A DNA stretch of 64,000 nucleotides from Perognathus longimembris pacificus (Eukaryota; Chordata; Mammalia; Rodentia; Heteromyidae): the NCBI RefSeq assembly GCF_023159225.1, contig NC_063171.1:2089501-2153500 (forward strand), read 5' to 3'. Below are positions 45,721-58,981 of the stretch, piece by piece (position 1 is the first letter of the stretch; every line of letters begins with the position of its first letter). Below the pieces are notes generated by a model. The model did no database searches. It had not been told where the DNA came from and saw nothing but the letters and a program-made list of their open reading frames with translations. The position numbers and the translations under genes are program-made.

Positions 45721-47640
45721 TTATATTTTCCAGTATGACTAACACTGTATATGTACTAGAACATCAAAGCTCTTATCAACCTTTCTGGGGGATGAAAGCT
45801 GTTGCAAAGTGTCCATATTGCCCCAGAAAATTTGGATGGATCAGATATTTTAGAAATATACATATATTTCTAGTTAATCATTTGCTTTGACAAAATTAAA
45901 CAGTTCTGTGTAGTCAATATATTCCACTCACTTTGTCCTATGTATGCAGAGCCTTCATCACATTCAAATGATGGCTTTTCCCAAAGGAAGTATCTCCTTT
46001 CAGAATATCATAATAAGCTAATGGACTGAGTGATCAATGTTGTCTGCAGTGGGACAGTAGAAATGTGCCATAAACGATGGAGAACAATTTAGCTGCTCTC
46101 TAATGCAGGCAGTTCTTGTAAAAACTATACATGAAAAACATGTCCCCAACCATTTTTTTCATGGCTTATGACAAGATTATATGCAATAAAATCCTTATCT
46201 TAGCAAATCAGCATGTTAGAGGAGGCTGTCAGCAATAACTTTGCAAAGACATGTCCATTACCAAAGAGGGGTATTATCCTAAATTCACCCTGTTGAAGAT
46301 TGATGTCTGCTATAAGCCACCATCTGTCTCGCGATGCAATGGCATTAAAATGCTGTCACTTCACGCTGCACAGGTGCTTTGTGGCTTCTTGTTTGTTTGT
46401 TTGTTTTTTCATTTCTTTTCTTTCTAAATTTGAAGGTGAATAGGCAACTGTTAGGACAAAACAACAATGTAAGGTGGACACATGAAGTGAAATGAAACTA
46501 GTTTCTTTAACTAAGATGCAGAAAGCATCTGGTTAATTGTTTGATGGAACACAATTACTACAGTGATTCACACCACTGGATTATTAGCTGTTTTGTGGTT
46601 TAAAAAAGTGTTCTACACATCTGGTCACTTTTACAAATGCCTTAAGCTAAATCACTTGGTGACATTTTACCATGTTGAGCCAATAAGGATTTTCTTCATT
46701 TGACTATACATTTTTTGAAGGAAGCTTTCAATGGATTGACCATTGTGAGATGCTTGTTGACGACAGTATCAGTCTCCAATTTTCTTACATTTCTCTTTTT
46801 CACTATTGCCCAACTATTCTGCTCTGATAAATGCTTGTAAGTCCAAGAAAAAAATATAGACATACGCTACCATACTTATGCACAGGTTACATACATCAAG
46901 AAATATATACAACTGTATAAATATCCAATGGCATGGTAAAAAGAAACTCATCTACTTTGGTCACATATTCTACATCATGAGACACATCCAACTGTTGGGG
47001 TAGACCCCTGGGTAGTCACACTGCGTTGGAAAAGTTGGTGAGAGCTTCTATTTCATACTTATTTATTAAAGATGAGATTTGCAGTTACAATATAGTGTAC
47101 CCAGTTTTTATTGATGAGACTTAGATTGAAAAAATCATTTATTATTTACTGAAATTCAAACTTTATTAAGCATTTTGACTTATTTATTTATTTACTGGTT
47201 GAATGTACCAATTCTAGTTGCATTTTATTCACTGAAAATCCTCCTAATTTTTTTTCCTATTTCCTCTAGGAAATTTTGTAATTATTGAAGAGAATCCTGT
47301 TCTTATATTTTTCTTGGAGAGAAAGAAATGAAACCTATTTTATTAGAGAAATTCAGTGATACCAACCAAAAAAATTGAGATAAGCTTTAATGTTGACTAA
47401 GTAAACTTTTCAGTCATAAAATATAGGATACTCCACTAGCATTAGTCACAGTACAGTCATCACATGTAAAGCATTCATTTGATGCATTCTATATCTTACC
47501 TTCTCCTAAGACTGAGAGCCAGGTGTTTTCTTATAATTTCTTTAAATACTGTTGTCTATGTTTACAGCTTATCTTGCTTGGTATCTACTTAAGTAGGGCA
47601 CCACACAAACACTCTTTGCATATGTTTAAATTGATTGGGT
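45721..47640. other. SINE-free unique block
   Basis: About 1.9 kb; the central part is listed as a candidate regulatory element. Confidence 0.5.
45950..46800. promoter_or_regulatory. Candidate conserved non-coding element
   Basis: Repeat-free and of balanced composition, with E-box-like words (caggtg at 46,370, catctg, cacctg), homeodomain-like attagc/taatt words and low simple-repeat content apart from a gtttg patch at 46,390. The unusual cluster 'tctcgcgatgcaat' (46,328) contains two CpGs. Confidence 0.35.
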
Positions 47641-47765
47641 TGGTTTACCCATCAATCATTTGTTCAATGCCAAGTATATTCTAGACACTGGGCCCAGTAC
47701 TCATGGCATTAAGAATCATAGGACATGATTCCACTTCCCTCAAAGAAAAAGCTACCATTCTAGAA
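47641..47765 (-). mobile_element. L2-like LINE fragment
   Basis: 'catttgttcaatgccaagta', 'ctagacactgggcccagtac' and 'ctaccattctag' follow the complement of the L2 3' end. Confidence 0.5.
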
Positions 47766-47979
47766 ATGCTCTATATGAATTTCCCATGAATCTGGCCTTG
47801 GGGCAGGGTAGACATGGAAATAACTTCCAGCTTTCAGGTAAAAAAAATCTGTCTGACTAATTTTCTCAAATACCCATATCTATTCTCTATGCTATTTTTT
47901 AAAGCCACATTTCTAAAATGGTACACCTTTTTATACTTATTGTCATTTTTTTCCCTTTAAAAGTTTTTGTCAACAAAGA

Positions 47980-48205
47980 TGAAGACTGGTGGCTCATGCC
48001 TATAAACCTAGCTATTTAGGAGGCTGAGATCTGAGGAATTTGTTCCAAAGACAGCCCAGGCAGACAAATATAAGAGACTCTTATCTCCAATTAATCAGCA
48101 AAAAAGCAAAAGTCCTGTGGCTCAGATCAAGTGGTAGAGTACCAGATTTGAGTGCAAAAAACAAGATATAGAAAGGTCCTTAGTTCATACCTCTGTAGCA
48201 AGAAA
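47980..48205 (+). repeat. B1-like/Geo SINE
   Basis: 'actggtggctcatgcctata', 'aggaggctgagatctgagg', 'ctccaattaatcagc' and 'aagtggtagagtaccag'. Confidence 0.9.
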
Positions 48206-48254
48206 AGGAAAATCCTTATCATAAACTATAAATTCTCCTGTTCAATGTCTTTGA

Positions 48255-48991
48255 ATTCTCCTAAAATATAGATTCCCCAAAGACATGCATTATCTGTATT
48301 CTTCAGAGTTGTATAACAATATCAGAAATGGTACATGTAGAACATGGTCTAAAATAGTTTTCTCAGCAAATCATTGAACATTCTCCAAACTAGACCATAT
48401 TCAAGGTCATAAAGCAAGTCTCAGCAAATTTAAGAATACTGAAATAACTCCATGTATCCTGTTTGACCATAATGAAATAAAGTTAGAGGTTAACATCAAA
48501 AGAAATCATGAAGACAGAAATACACACAATGAATGATCATGAAGAATGAACAACATATTATGAATGATCAGTGGATCATCAGAGAGTTAAGAATTGCAAT
48601 CCAGAAATTAATGAAATCTAATGAAAATGAAAACTGAATGTGTTTGAAATTTGGGGACACAGCAAAGGCAAAGCTCAAATTAATACCATAATCATGCACT
48701 TCAAGCTCCTTGCCAAAGAATAACAAGCCAAATCTATAACCAGTAGAAGGAATGAAATAATAAAGATCAGAAATAAATAAACTAGATACTGAAAGACATA
48801 TACAAAGAATTAGCAAAACAAAAGGTTCATTCTTTGAAAAGACAAAATCAATAAGCATTCAGCTTATGAATTATCAGGCCTTACTAGGCCCAAAGGAGAA
48901 GAATAATCACCCAGATAAATAAACTAGGGATAAAAAAAGAGGATATCACAACAAATATCAGTGAAATTCAGATCAGTAAAAAGAATACATT
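48255..48991 (+). mobile_element. Old L1 ORF2 fragment, first part
   Basis: Landmarks of the end of the endonuclease region and the linker: 'ggtcataaagcaagtctcag', 'tttgaccataatgaaataaa', 'aacagtagaaggaatgaaat'-like wording at 48,740 and 'ggttcattctttgaaaagac'. The frame is broken by many stops. Confidence 0.75.
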
Positions 48992-49187
48992 GGGGGCTGG
49001 GAATGTGGCCTAGTGGTAGAGTGCTTGCCTAGCATGCATGAAGCCCTGGGTTTGATTCCTCAGTACCACATATATAGAAAAAGCTGGAACTGGTGCTGTG
49101 GCTCAATTGGTAAAGTGTTGGCCTTGAGCAAAAAGAAGCCAGGGAGAGCGCTCAGGCCCTGATTTCAAGTCCCATTACTGGCAAAAT
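48992..49187 (+). repeat. IDL-Geo-type SINE nested in L1
   Basis: 'gggctgggaatgtggcctag', 'tttgattcctcagtaccac', then the right monomer. The duplication aatacatt lies at 48984-48991 and again at 49189-49196. Confidence 0.92.
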
Positions 49188-49199
49188 AAATACATTGTA

Positions 49200-49352
49200 A
49201 TTTTTTATACCAACAAACTTGAAAATTTGGTAGATATAGATGCATTTCCAGATAACCTCAGAGGATTAAAATTGAGCAAACAGGATATAAACCACTTAAA
49301 CATATCTATAACAAGTAATGTAACTGAAATGGCATTTTAAAAAATCTACCAA
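49200..49352 (+). mobile_element. Old L1 ORF2 fragment, second part
   Basis: 'accaacaaacttgaaaattt' and 'gatgcatttccagataacc' are the expected continuation of ORF2 after the first part. Confidence 0.7.
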
Positions 49353-49590
49353 GCCCTGTACTGGTGGCTCATGCATATAATCCTAGCACTCAGGAAGCTA
49401 AGATCTTGAGGGTCATGGTTCAAAGCCAGCTCGAGCATGAAGTCTATGAGACTCTGGTTTCTAAAATACTATCAAAAGAAGCCAAAAGTGGAGCTGTAGT
49501 TCTAGTGGTAGAGCAGTAGCCTTGTGCAAAAGAAGCTCAGAGCTGAGGGTCAAGTTTCAGGACTAATACACATACCCACAAAAATACCTC
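49353..49590 (+). repeat. B1-like/Geo SINE nested in L1
   Basis: 'ctggtggctcatgcatataa', 'ggttcaaagccagctcg', 'tagtggtagagcagtagcct' and 'ggtcaagtttcaggacta'. Confidence 0.88.
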
Positions 49591-49660
49591 CCAACACAGC
49601 AAAGTCCACATACTAAAGAACTCACATATTAATGGCTTCATTTGTTGGTACAAACAAATG
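49591..49660 (+). mobile_element. Old L1 ORF2 fragment, third part
   Basis: 'cctcccaacacagcaaagtc' continues the L1 after the second SINE. Confidence 0.55.
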
Positions 49661-50555
49661 GCCCCTTTTTTTGTGTTTGAATTATTCTAATTCTTTCAAG
49701 TACATAGTCATCAAATAACTTAATGTTTTTGAACTGACATTGACAGATATCTAAGACACAATAAAAAGGCAAAAAAAAATAGTGAATTTGTACCTTTTCG
49801 TAAATACACACCTAGCCTTTTGCTTGAACAATCATGTTTTTAATTGGTGACTGCAAGAGCACTATGAACATTTTTCTCCTTGAAGCCTCTACAGTTTCAC
49901 CAAAGGAGGCTTATATGACCTTATGTAATCGAGAGATGGATTTTTTTTCGCAGTTCTGAGTCAGAGGTACAGCCATTTACAGGGTCTTAGCTGTGTCACT
50001 ACCTGAATTAAAATGGAACAGTGAATTTGTTCTGTATTCCATGGATTTAAGTTAGACTTGGCTTTTGAATCAGATTTAACAATATAATCATAGGTCACAA
50101 ATCAAAAAGAGTTAAGTAATGTTCTTTTTTATCAAGGAAAACATAAATAATCGGACTCAATTTTATGTGGTGCTCACAACTTGGAGAAATCTCCAAAATC
50201 ATCGCGAGTTCCAGAAATTTTAAAATGTGAATACATGGAAGCATGGAGTAGTCCTTAAAGTTGTAATACATACATGCAGAGATAAACTTTATTTGTTTAT
50301 TTATGCAATGCACATATATTTATACTTGTAGTTTTTTCCAGGACATGGAAACTGGAAGAATTAAATGGAGAAATAATAAATTATGCTGAAGGCTTCAGCA
50401 AACTTCTTTAGGGAGAAGAGGTCTGTTAGAAATGTTATATAATAGATATTTTTACATTATGATAAATTGTCCACCATTCATTTGTTTCATAAGTATGTTT
50501 TCTATACTTGCTTTTTCAGAGTGGGTTCCTACCTTTCTCCAGACTACTTCATTTT
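49661..50555. other. Unique sequence
   Basis: Nothing recognised. Confidence 0.5.
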
Positions 50556-50792
50556 ATTTGGAGGGATGAGAGAGAGGGAGGACCTGGGGCTTGAACTCAG
50601 GTCCCAGGCACTGTCCCTTAGCTTTTTCTGCTCAACATTGGCATTCTAAAACTTGAGCCTCAACTCCACATCCAGTTTTGGTGGTAAGAGCCTCATGGGC
50701 TTCCCTACCTAGACAAGCTTCTGTCTGTGACTCTTAGATCTCAACCTCCTGATAGCTGGGATTGCAGGTGTGAGCCACCAGTGTGCCACCCT
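50556..50792 (-). repeat. B1-like/Geo SINE
   Basis: Complement landmarks 'ggggcttgaactcaggtccc', 'ttctaaaacttgagcctcaa' and 'gattgcaggtgtgagccacc'. Confidence 0.88.
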
Positions 50793-52755
50793 CCAGGCCT
50801 CTTCTAACTCTTCTGGCCTCTTCATTTTCTGCTTTATGAGAAAAAAGATGGGTAGTTTTCCATCTGTTATTTGGAGTAAGTTTAGACATTTTAGATTATT
50901 ACACAGAGTAACCTCCACAAAATAAATAGTCTTTCTCTTGTTTTTGTTGTGTGGTTATAAATATTGCCCATTAAACAAATTTTCTGATGCTTGAATAGTA
51001 ACAAAGTCTCTGTATCTTTGCCAAATATTCTCATTTTGTCAAAGGTAAAACCAGAAAAAAAAAAGAAAAAAGAAAAAAAAAAAAGGTAAAACCAGAAAGA
51101 AGGAATTGAGATTAGATACTCTGTTTTGCTACATGTGTATTAAGAATGTTCACAATAAATCTGTAGTATTTGGATTTTGTATTAAATTACAATAAGTTAA
51201 CCTTTTCTGCTCATCATAAAAATGAACAGATTACAACATATTTTAGTAGTATGGTATTCTACCCTCCTGTTTTGAATAGTTGAATTTGAGATGTGTTATT
51301 GATGTGACATTATTTTTTTTTTGCATTTGTGTTTGTGTTTTAACATTGTATAAAGACAAAACAGTTTTTAAAAGATTTTTCTTTAACTACAAAGAGATTT
51401 CTTGGGATATATGTATTTACCAATTAGACTTACAAACTAATTTGTTTCAAAATTATTTTAATTATTTTATCCAACTATTTTAAATTATGAACTAATTCCT
51501 ATCAACATTAACCATTGCCTACTTTTGAAAATCTGTCAAGAACTAAGATTACTTCAAATAGTCTACTGGAGAGCATTTTTATAGCTCAAAAGAATTAATG
51601 TAAAACGGATAAATTATTCCAATCAAGTAAACAAGTTTTGCAGAGAAAAAAAGATGGTATTCAGTTAATTGGTGGTCTAGAAGGCTAAGAGGATACTTGG
51701 TTTTGTTTATTTTATTTTATTTTATTTTTTATTTTATGTGGCAACACATAGGCCTGAGAAAATTGCTAAAGGGAGTGGCATAGGTCAGAAGGTGAGTAAG
51801 AGATTGGAGTAAGAAAACAAGTAATAGTTGAGTTGAGTTCCTTTACTAATTGGAGTGAAGATAAGATCAAGAGTCACAGTTTAGTCTTGGAAGGCTAATG
51901 CAAAAGGAGAGGAGATTAGTTGCTAAGTGAAGAGTGAACTCTGGCTTTTGTACAAGTCTCCACAATCGTGAGCCCACAGTGAAGTTCGTTGCTTCATATT
52001 TGGTGTAAACTCAGAGCATAGAAGCAGCATCCCACACATTCCAAGATGCACCTCCAGGCAGTCTTACCTGTCCATAAATAGAAAGAATGGTACTATGTTC
52101 TGGTTGTTGTCACATTCCAGGAAAACCTTCTTGGCACATTGTTACAGAAGAGATCCAGATGTAGAACCAGGAAGGGATATGTGAGCAAGGAAAAGGCTTC
52201 TGATGATTAGCAGAGAACCATCGAGGGCCAGGGGAAGAGCATTTGGTCTGAGTGTGATGGATGACTTTCTGTAGTAGATGGGAGAAAAGGAAGCAGGAAG
52301 GAAGCAGAAGGTGTATTTTAATCAGATGAATGACAAGTATGTATAGTAACAACTGAGAGGGAAAACAAAACTAGAAAGAAAATGAAGACCTGGAAGAATG
52401 GAGCTGAAAACTGAAAACTCTAAATAGCTCAAGGATGATAATGATAATATCCATGAAAATTCTACCTGAAAGGACTTTTCTTCTGCTTATCTTCAAAGTT
52501 CAACTTATAAGTCATTCCTTAGTCTGTTTGACCAACTATCATGTGTTATCTAAGAATTTACTTGGTACATTTATTTATCTAAGGTTATCTTGGACTAACT
52601 CTGGCTTTGAACCACATTAGTTAAATTCTGTTTTATGAACAAGTCTTTATGAACAACAATCCTATTATATTGTCAAGAGTTTTTTAAGTAGTGTCCTTTG
52701 TTTGAAAAATATGCCTGCCTATCTTTCTTGGGTCTGGTTGTTTGATTTTTACCTT
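50793..52755. other. Unique AT-rich block
   Basis: Holds A-rich runs at 51,055-51,085 with a flanking direct repeat of 'ggtaaaaccagaaa' (51,043 and 51,085), and a (TTTTA)n patch at 51,706-51,736. No coding sign. Confidence 0.5.
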
Positions 52756-52876
52756 TTTTCTCCTTCTTTTCTTTTTTACTTGTGAGTGCTTGGCTATTAA
52801 GCCAAAGGCCTTGAGCATGTTAGACTGGCTTGCTCGATTGGCATGCTACCATTGGAACCACAACTCCAGCCTCATT
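52756..52876 (-). repeat. Older SINE, right part
   Basis: Complement landmarks 'gctattaagccaaaggcctt' and 'ccattggaaccacaactcca'. It is interrupted by the next element and resumes at 53,112. Confidence 0.65.
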
Positions 52877-53111
52877 GTTACTTTTGCCAGTCCTAGTGTG
52901 AATTCAATATGGGTGCTATTTCTGAGCTTTTGTGTTCAGGATCAGCACTCTAACACTTGAGCCACACCTCCACTTCTGGCTTTCTTGGTAGCTAACTGAA
53001 GATGAGTGTATCATGGACTTTTCTGTCCAGCCTGGCTTCAAACCATGATCCTCAGATCTCAGCCTCCTGAGTAACCAGGATTACAGGTATGAGCCACTGG
53101 CTCCTGGCTGA
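52877..53111 (-). repeat. B1-like/Geo SINE nested in an older SINE
   Basis: Complement landmarks 'gccagtcctagtgtgaattc', 'taacacttgagccacacctc', 'atgatcctcagatctcagcc' and 'ttacaggtatgagccactgg'. The 9-bp duplication agcctcatt is at 52868-52876 and 53112-53120. Confidence 0.9.
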
Positions 53112-53258
53112 AGCCTCATTTTTCGCTGGTTATTTTGGAGATGGAATCTCATAGACTTTTTTGTTGTTGTTGTTGTTGTTGAGCTGACTTTGAACTGCAA
53201 TCCTTTGGAGTAACTAGGATTGCAAATGAAGAGTCACCAGTGCACAACTCTCAACCAT
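53112..53258 (-). repeat. Older SINE, left part, with (GTT)n
   Basis: 'gctggttattttggagatgg' then a (gtt)n run (53,162-53,180) and 'tgaactgcaatcctttggag', completing the element begun at 52,756. Confidence 0.65.
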
Positions 53259-55827
53259 ATATCTTGAGAGCTTTTTTCTTTAAATTCAGTTCCTCAGACT
53301 TTGTAAGCTAAATGGAAAACACAATATGAAAAAGAACCCTCAAAGGCACTGATAAAGTATGTTGGCAATTGCATAACACTTAAAGTGAAAATATGCTTGA
53401 CCAATCTCCAAGTTAAAAATATTTTCTCAACCTGGAGTGGAGAGAAATGAACACGAGTAGATTCTTTTTTTCATTGATGAGACACTGTTAAGCAAGGTTT
53501 CAGCTTCCAGCTGAAGACAGAAAGCTCTGCAACAAAGAAGTGTACTCAAGGTTTGGATGCAGGAACACTTCACCCAAGGAAATAATACAGTGAGGTCTTT
53601 CAGCAAGAATTTTAGCTCCTCAAAATATTTGCCTGCTGAACCTGGCATGTAGACACAAGGGAAAACATACCTTTGCCCTTCCATCATTAATAAGATTTTA
53701 TGTAAATACTTCACATAAGAGAGTAGATTTTCCTCTAATGGAGAAAAAATTTGCTATTGTACAGAACCCTACAGTCTAATTTTATAAATAAAATACATGG
53801 TCCACAGGATAAAAGACTGTATGAATCACTCACTCATCCTGTGATAAATGATAAATCATGGTCCTAGCATCCACAGTCCTATAGATAGCACTAGTCAACC
53901 TTCAAATAAATAGTATTGGGATAAGAGAAGAGGAAATTCAGCTCTTGTAATACGAATGTGCTTGGGTGTCAACAAAAAGCCAACTCAGAACCAATGTGAA
54001 ATGAAAGTGGGGCAAACCATGCTGGGCTTGGCTCCATTAAAGACAGAAATAAGTATGAATTTGAATCACAAGGTGCTGAGATTTTATCTAAGCTACAAAA
54101 CAAGAAAATATATATGTGTATGTAAGTAATACAAATATTTTGTAGGAAAAATGGACAGTTGTTTCAGGCACATTGCATTCTGAATTCCCTCTCAGAGCTC
54201 TTTTGTTTCTTTTTATTTTGGAAAATCCATCATTAATTCAATAGATGAGAGAGGTAATACTTTTCTGATCACTTTAATAATGGGAAACTTGGTGTCTCCT
54301 CAAAGTGAATGGGAGATTTCCATGGAAGACAGAGGAGGAAAGAAAGAGATGGTAGATAGAGGTAGCTTTTCTGTTCTTACAATATTCACCAGATATCACC
54401 AAATATCCATCTTATAACATTTATGTACAATCAATACCATAATTCCTTAACTGGGGTCAGGACTGACTCTCATATAGTATTTATAAAAGCACACTTTTAT
54501 ACACACTGGAACATCTAATATGAATTTTCCCCTATGGCTGAATACAGTCTTGTTCATAAAAAGAAAAAACGTTTGAAATACACTCATACATTAGATTGGA
54601 GAGCATGTCAAATCAAGCTCTCCTCTTGTCACTTTGATCACTGCTTATTATTTGTTGTCTTATTACCATTTAATGAAAGTTAAAAGCAAACAATCAGGTG
54701 ATTGTTTTGAATATTTTAAATGAATTTTTAGTGTTTTTGCAGAAGGATGCCTTATTAAATCCACATCTAGTTCATAGACAAAGCCCAAAAATACTCCATG
54801 TCTTGATAGCATACTTTCTAGCACACAGAGTATGACTACTAAACTTGCAAAACACCATTAGGATCATTACCTTTGACAGTGAAACAGTACACATTTAGCA
54901 CTCTTGAGAATTCTCTTTCCAGCATTCTTTCCTTTATGAAACAGAAGCTTTTTGCAGCCTATAGGAAATGTAGCTCCAGAAATCTTGGTATTTACTTTGC
55001 AAAAACACAACTTAAATCTTATAGCACAGTTATGGAGGTTATGATGTTCTTTGAAAGCAGCCTATTTTGTGATGATAAATGGATATGTCATTTTGGAAGC
55101 ATTTATTTTAAAAACCATTGAATTATATAGTTAGAGTGGGTGGATTTAATGATATATAAAATTATGCCTCACTAACACTGCTTTAAAAAAGTAATTTGGC
55201 ATTATTGTCTCCATATGTTCTTATATTATGCTAAAATCTATGTTCAATATAGGTAGATATTCAGTAATAATGATTGAGTTTCATTTCCATCCTTCTCATT
55301 AGAGGATTCCAACAAATAGCCTTCAGAAAATGAAGCTTATTAATATATTGATGTTCCATGGGTAACAGGGAGAAAAAAACTAAAGTTTCTAAATTAATTC
55401 TGAATAACCATGAGGAGTGAGGATGACTAATCACTATTTGAACCAATGATCTCACAAGAGTAAAACAACAAGTCAGGCTTTAAAGGGAAGAATATAGTAA
55501 CCCAGAGCATTAACTTGCATAATCACCTATGTAACAGAGTAAGTATAATTTAATAGGCTAGTCTACACTGAGATGCATACTCACCAGCCCATAAATAAGC
55601 ACTTAGAGAATATGTGGTTATCAGTGTACTCTAGCCGCACATAATAACGTCCAGAGAGATAGGTAATTGCTGTCAGCTATATCTCAAACCTGAACTCAAA
55701 GTTGTACTGTTGGCATTCATGGATAAAATTGAAGATAACTAACCAGAGAGTTTACTAATATAGAAAAATGTTTAAAAATTTAAAAAAATCCAAGAAATTG
55801 TTCTCAGTACATTAAGTACTACTCAGA
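53259..55827. other. Unique block
   Basis: About 2.6 kb without recognisable repeats. Frames up to 95 codons (53,427-53,714 minus; 54,873-55,121 plus) have no domain. Confidence 0.5.
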
Positions 55828-55910
55828 GAAGTATGGTGTAGCTTAGTGGTAGAGCACTTACCTAGCATGTGGAAATCTCTGGGCCCAATCTCCTGTACCA
55901 CAAAACAAAC
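55828..55910 (+). repeat. ID-like SINE monomer
   Basis: 'gtgtagcttagtggtagagc', 'acttacctagcatg' and an A-rich end; right monomer absent. Confidence 0.82.
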
Positions 55911-58679
55911 AAGCCTCATCTCTGAGAAGCTGACTATTCAAAAAATGCCAAGAACTGGCTTCTAACACTGGGCAGAGGGTTAACATGCATTAAGCCACAT
56001 GACAGCCTGAAGTTGTTTTGCCTTGAATACTTACTTAGGATTTCTTTAGTACTCTCTGATTTATTCCAGAATCCTGGCTAGGAGTTAGAGTAGGAGATGA
56101 GTTGCCCCAGCAACAGAAAACAGAGAGCTATGGTATGTGAGGAGGCCCAGTGCTTCCTTACAGTGCTTGTAACTGGAATGTACAAACTTCCAATTGGAGA
56201 CTGGGAGACACTGAGACTGTGAAACCTGTTTTCCTTTTGGCCTTTCTCTTTGGCAGAAATTATAGCTTGGCTGTCCTATCCCTTCTTCACACAGGTTTTA
56301 TGGAGCTTGAAGTAGTACTTCCTAAAATGGACTTGCTCACAGTAGAGTGTGCATGGGAAGACACTGCTGTACTGCTTAGCTGAACATGCTCAGGACAACC
56401 AGGACAATCTCTCCATGACATGGTGTTCACTTTTATACCCAAGATCCAAATTTAATATATTAGAAAAACCAGGAAATAGAATGAACAGACTGGCGATCTA
56501 GAAATGCAGTGAAAAAATGATTTGTCCCATCTCTCCAGGGACAGACTTAGATAGGATGATGATAAAGAAATGCACCTAGTACATCTGTTCAAGCAGTCCT
56601 ATATCTTGCAAACAAACCCACAGTAACTCTACAAGATCAATTTAACAGTCTAGCACTGTGTCAAATGAAAGCCAAACAAAAAGGAAAACTAAACCCAGAG
56701 AATGAAAATGTTACATACTTCCAGGCTGTGTGTCCTCCAAACAAGAACAAAGATATGTAGAGTGATTGTACAAAAACAATTCTAGGAGTCAAAACCATAA
56801 ATCAGGCCCAGATGTCACAAACACAATAAATCAATTCAAACTGCCAAACTACTTCTCTCTATCTACTGGATTTCATTAAAGCCACTACTGAGTTTATGAG
56901 AAGCCTTCCAATAGAGCAGATAATATCACTCAGGCTCACCCTCTACCCAGACTTCATGTGGGAGACATATGTTCAATATTCATCTCTAGTCCTAATAAAC
57001 TTGCAGAGTCCAGCACAGCAATTTCATCCCTTCTGTCTTCCTCTCACCTTCCCAAATGTAGAATATTATCAGTAAGTCTTTGCTAATATACAAAGGGTGT
57101 GCTGATCAATGCTGTAGGCATTGCTGGTCCCTTGTTTTTGTGGTTAAAATACAACACAGTCATTAAAATACACAATCAAAACTGTAAAACAAAAGAGTCA
57201 CAGAGCTTGGTGATTTTCAATTATTCAGTGAATCTATCTGAGATATCTAAACCTAAGTTCATTGTTACACAATTTGGTTCCAAGCATCTCATAAATACCA
57301 CTAAAAAGAAAGACACAAAGAATGGAGGGCTAGGGAATAAACACATGGAACTATGAAATCATGAGTCAAATGGAAGATGGTTTGAAGACATGTTCTAGGC
57401 CTAGTTAGGAACCTCATTGGCCCTTAAATAGGTAAAATATCAAGTTGACTGCAGAAATGAGGCAAAGATATAACCACCCCTTGCAGACTGCCATAATTTA
57501 AAGAATGGCATTATTCATCATGAACCATCTCTATACTCTGTCAGCAGTTTCCTTGTGGATTCTTGGCTCCCATTTACAAATACAGAACAGAATCTGTTAG
57601 CCATTTTTGCCTAGAGTTATTGACGTGGTTTAAATTATGCAGTTTTATGTCTATTCTTAATAGAACAGAAATGTGCTACAAATGATCTTTATTAAAAGAC
57701 TGCCTCAGGTGCTGAGCAGGCTCTTGACTTAACAACATCTCCAAGCAGACAGGCAGAGCTTGTTAATAGGCTTTTCCAGACCTTTGGCTTCTGTGACATG
57801 TAAGTGGATTATTTAAGTTTATTTGTCAGGCTATCATCTTTTTACACCACTCTCTGAATATCACCACAAAGGCCTATTTCTTGGGTCTAATTAACAAAAT
57901 GCACAAAATCTTCAGCATAGAAGTTGTATTGATGAGTCTTCTCTGTGAGAAATGTTTGAGCTCCGTGACTTCTGGCCTGAGACAGAAGCTCATCTCGGTG
58001 TTACACAGGAGTCTTCCTTGTGGTTTCTATACCAAAGGTCTCAGGTCTTTCAGCTACTAAAGTAGAAGAAGGAACTTCATTTATTGGTTGTGTTTAAATA
58101 TCACTGGGATTGGCATCACATAACTCCTTATGGCAATTTCACTGTTCTTATAAAACTGCTTGGATACCATCAGTTCCATATTTTTTACAAAGAACTTGAT
58201 TCTTGAAGAGGTGATTTCAGTAATAAAACATAATGGTCAGGAAGCAGAGAAAAGTACGTTTTACATGCATGAAGAAAAAAAAACACAAGAATAAATATAT
58301 GACTGGAAGTATGGAGAAGAAATAATTTAATATTTGACTTTTCATTAACCAGTTATCATTTGGACAAATGTTTCAGCCAGAGGACTGGAATAAACTGGGG
58401 AGCAGTGAGGGACAGCAACCCTCAGTTCACATGGAACTTTGAAAACTAAAGATGGCACCCTTTTCAGAATCCAAGGCATTAAGGCTCAACAACTACTTAC
58501 TATATCATCTTAAGTTTTTCATAAGATCTCAATAAAAATCACACATGATAAGAAATTCTGTTTGATGACTTTGCAGGTTAAGGTAGCTATAGGAATTAGG
58601 CCAAAATATGGTTTGTTTATAATATTTAGTAGGTAAATATTTAAAGAGGTACTACAGACATGTTTGCATGTGTTTGTGT
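55911..58679. other. SINE-free unique block
   Basis: About 2.8 kb. The 57,590-58,060 part is listed separately. A 77-codon plus frame (56,150-56,383) has no domain. Confidence 0.5.
57590..58060. promoter_or_regulatory. Candidate conserved non-coding element
   Basis: Repeat-free, with AP-1/CRE-like tgacgtgg (57,622), E-box caggtg (57,706), and several aattaa and gttaataggc words between GC-balanced segments. The look is enhancer-like; conservation is untested. Confidence 0.33.
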
Positions 58680-58906
58680 TGGTACTGAGGTTTGAATATA
58701 GGGGCTCATGCCCTTGCTTAGCTTTTTTTTTTTTTTTTCTTGTTTAAGGCTAGACCTCTACCAATTGAGCCACAGTTCTGTTTTGGCTTGTTGGTGGTTA
58801 ATTGAAAATCTCACAGAATTTTCTGCCTGGTTTGGCTTTGAACTGAGATCATCAGATTTCAGCTTCCTGAGTAAGGATTACAGGTGTGAGCCACCAGCAT
58901 CTAGAG
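58680..58906 (-). repeat. B1-like/Geo SINE
   Basis: Complement landmarks 'ctaccaattgagccacagtt', 'gatcatcagatttcagcttc' and 'ggattacaggtgtgagccac'. A poly-T of 16 interrupts its right monomer. Confidence 0.88.
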
Positions 58907-58981
58907 CAGGAGTTTTTTTTTTTCAGAGCTTGATAGGCAAGAGATCTAGTCTTAACATGAATAGTCAAGAATATAAAATTT

